DNA of 64,000 bases from Sinotaia quadrata (lineage: Eukaryota > Mollusca > Gastropoda > Architaenioglossa > Viviparidae): positions 52,772,701 to 52,836,700 of the forward strand of contig CM054184.1 of the NCBI GenBank assembly GCA_028829895.1. Direction: 5' to 3'. Shown here piece by piece: positions 62,341 through 64,000 of the stretch. Position 1 is the stretch's first letter, and each line of letters opens with the position of its first letter. The notes under the pieces are model-generated. The model saw only the letters and a list, made by a program, of their open reading frames with translations, searched no databases and was not told the DNA's origin. Position numbers and translations under genes: made by a program.

Positions 62341-62480
62341 GTGAACTGGTTGGAGATTATTTCTTCCATATTTGATAAAGTCCAGTGGACCAATGAGTCA
62401 CAGGTGAATGTGGGTGATATGATCCACTTGAAGTCAGTCACGACTTTTATCAACCAGATGGACACCAGAAACAAGTCGCG
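62341..62480 (+). CDS. Gene B coding exon 5: M13 segment VNWxEII
   Basis: A 140-nt exon encoding residues 325-370 and two bases of Arg371. It begins VNWLEIISSIFDKVQW and ends DTRNKS. The acceptor is tttcag and the donor gtaaca. Length and phase equal gene A exon 5. The 60 bp upstream of the exon (ttggttggtcaaaatcag) are also similar to gene A. Confidence 0.93.
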
Positions 62481-62838
62481 GTAACAATTATTGATGATAA
62501 GGGAACATTTTAATTTTAATACATTATTATTTTATATTTGATGGATTGATTAAAATAATTTTCCTCTTCTTTACTTATATAAATATTTGTATGGACGATT
62601 AAAATAACACGATAGATAGATAGACTGATAGACAGATAGATAGATAGATAGAGAGGTAGATAGATAGTTAGATAGACACAGATAGGTAGATAGATAGTCA
62701 GATAGACAGACATATAGATAGATAGATAAAGAAATAGATTACTTGGTGTCAATTATAAATCGGTTAACACATTTCCCTCAATCCTCAGCAACTAACTTTC
62801 TGGAGTGTCTTTAAATATTTTTTTCAAGTTTACACTCT
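62481..62838. repeat. Gene B intron 5 with GATA tract
   Basis: GATA-type repeats with gacaga variants at about 62610-62735. Nothing else. Confidence 0.85.
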
Positions 62839-63117
62839 ATAGCTGCAGAATTCTTAATAACAACTTATAAAAAATGTTGCCTTAGTATACACCATGTCCA
62901 CAGAATTCTTAAAACAACTTAGTGAAGTGACTTATAAAAACTGTTGCCTTAGTATACACCACGTCCACAGAATTCTTAATAACAACTTAGTGAAGTGACT
63001 TATAAAAACTGCCTTAGTATACACTATGTCCACAGAATTCTTAATAACAACTTAGTGAAGTGACTTATAAAAGCTGTTGCCTTAGTATACACTATGTCCA
63101 CAGAATTCTTAATAACT
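62839..63117 (+). repeat. 65-68-bp minisatellite built on the exon 6 splice acceptor
   Basis: Acceptor-like CAG followed by AATTCTTAATAAC occurs at 62848, 62903, 62970, 63035 and finally at the real junction (63103). The unit contains cttagtatacacca.gtccac before CAG, and acttagtgaagtgacttata after. The repeat matches the 66-bp array before gene A exon 6. Confidence 0.95.
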
Positions 63118-63326
63118 ACATGGTGTGGTGCTTTGCATACAACTTTATCAATGACCTGTCCTTGGAATACGTGATCGCAAACCACTTGTTCAAACTGCAA
63201 ATCACAGGTACTTCTGTATTACCGGACCCACCGAAATATTGTCTGCTGAGAGTTGACAACTACATGATTTTGGCGGTTAACGCCATCTTCGTTCAGCAGC
63301 ATTTTGCGGACCAAAATAAAAACAAG
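63104..63326 (+). CDS. Gene B coding exon 6: M13 segment between NYxxW and FxxxxF
   Basis: A 223-nt exon encoding residues 372-445. It begins ILNNYMVWCFAYNFI and ends AIFVQQHFADQNKNK. The acceptor is tccacag (AG at 63102-63103) and the donor gtatgg. The middle (LQITGTSVLPDPP) has diverged strongly from gene A while both ends are conserved. The junctions lie in homologous tandem repeats. Confidence 0.93.
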
Positions 63327-63718
63327 GTATGGAAAATCTTAAATAAGTACAAGTTTAAGCAATACTATAACAAGGTTTTTGTTTAGTTAATTTTATATAT
63401 TTTTTTTCAAATAAAATTTGAATAGATCTTTGGTTTCTTTGTTGTATGACAGTGTATTAAAATGTGAATTGTTCTTCGGATATGAATATAATTCGTTTGA
63501 GTTTCCTTATTTACCAACACGCCGCAACAACACACTTTTCAGACGTTAAATTTAAATGTTCTATTAAACTTTTAAAGGCTATTGATATTCAGATTAAGTG
63601 AGGTAAACGGTTTTTTTAAAGCAAGAGAAACAGGCTATTTATATTCAAACTGTGTGAGGCAAACTTTGATAATTGAATTTTACGTACTGACCGCTAAAAG
63701 TATAATCTTTTATTTCAG
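63327..63718 (+). repeat. Gene B intron 6 with a decayed 27-bp unit and a paired repeat
   Basis: Just after the donor a 27-bp segment, cttaaataagtacaagttta then agcaata, aligns with the 27-bp unit of gene A (cttaaataaaaacaaggtat, gacaata), followed by a further partial one (ctataacaaggttttt). At about 63575-63670 two copies of ggctatt.atattcaaa/gatt...tgaggcaaac match the pair upstream of gene A exon 7. Confidence 0.7.
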
Positions 63719-63820
63719 TCCCAAGAAATCACGCGTTATGTACAAAACGCTTTGCTTGAACGCCTGGACAGGCTTGACCACTGGATGACCAGTTCCACCA
63801 GACAGCTTGCGAGTGTCAAG
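63719..63820 (+). CDS. Gene B coding exon 7: M13 helix with WM and T..A..K
   Basis: A 102-nt, phase-0 exon encoding residues 446-479, SQEITRYVQNALLERL through HWMTSSTRQLASVK. STRQLA is closer to the usual M13 pattern (WMDxxTRxxAxxK) than gene A. The acceptor is tttcag and the donor gttgga (T at +3, weak). Confidence 0.9.
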
Positions 63821-63963
63821 GTTGGACTGCATGTGAATGTTGTATGTGTGTTTGCAGATTGATATGTATGTATGCGCGGACGCACGCACGCACACACACA
63901 CACACGTTTTAAAAATAAAATATCATACATTATGCATAATATAGCATATAGATTGAAATGTAT

Positions 63964-64000
<37 letters not shown>
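63821..64000. repeat. Gene B intron 7, start, with CA tracts
   Basis: (CA)n at 63888-63904 and from 63967 to the edge. Intron sequence with no other content. Confidence 0.9.

Overview
This is animal nuclear DNA: AT-rich, with GT-AG introns, short exons, GATA/CA/GA microsatellites, non-LTR retrotransposon debris, a hAT-type MITE and an exceptional load of tandem minisatellites (units of about 21-77 bp). No bacterial or viral gene organisation is visible. The protein family plus the repeat style suggest a marine lophotrochozoan, most likely a mollusc; that assignment is inference.

The only protein-coding genes I can support are two paralogous M13 (neprilysin/endothelin-converting-enzyme family) type II membrane metallopeptidase-like genes, arranged head to head. 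Gene A is on the minus strand: a non-coding first exon near 35.6 kb, then ten coding exons from 28447 down to 2132, continuing off the left edge. Gene B is on the plus strand: a non-coding first exon ending at 45425, then seven coding exons from 52424 to 63820, continuing off the right edge. I placed the exons by hand. Every exon is open, is bounded by AG/GT, keeps phase with the next one, and the two genes share exon phases and mostly identical exon lengths (690, 140, 223 and 102 nt).

Layout: 1-2131 repeats and unassigned DNA; 2132-35760 gene A; 35.8-45.2 kb spacer with no gene I can support, ending in a 43-bp array beside the gene B promoter; 45.2-64 kb gene B. The locus is therefore a large diverged inverted duplication. 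Promoters, first-intron minisatellites and a short conserved element keep the same order in both arms, interrupted by younger insertions: an LTR-like element at 48306-50558 with a 5-bp target duplication, a hAT MITE at 47005-47199, and non-LTR fragments at 28.9-30.4 kb.

Three observations stand out. (1) Gene A has lost the M13 catalytic signature: HExxH reads KKLVH and NAYY reads YVDY although the exon is otherwise intact, so it encodes a predicted pseudopeptidase. (2) Several minisatellites are built from the gene's own splice junctions (31 bp at the exon 10 acceptor, 66 bp at the exon 6 acceptor, 27 bp at the exon 6 donor, about 28 bp at the exon 3 donor). The exon 6 arrays exist in homologous form in gene B, so they predate the duplication. 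(3) Exon 1 and the start of its intron are far more similar between the paralogues than the other exons, which suggests inter-arm gene conversion.
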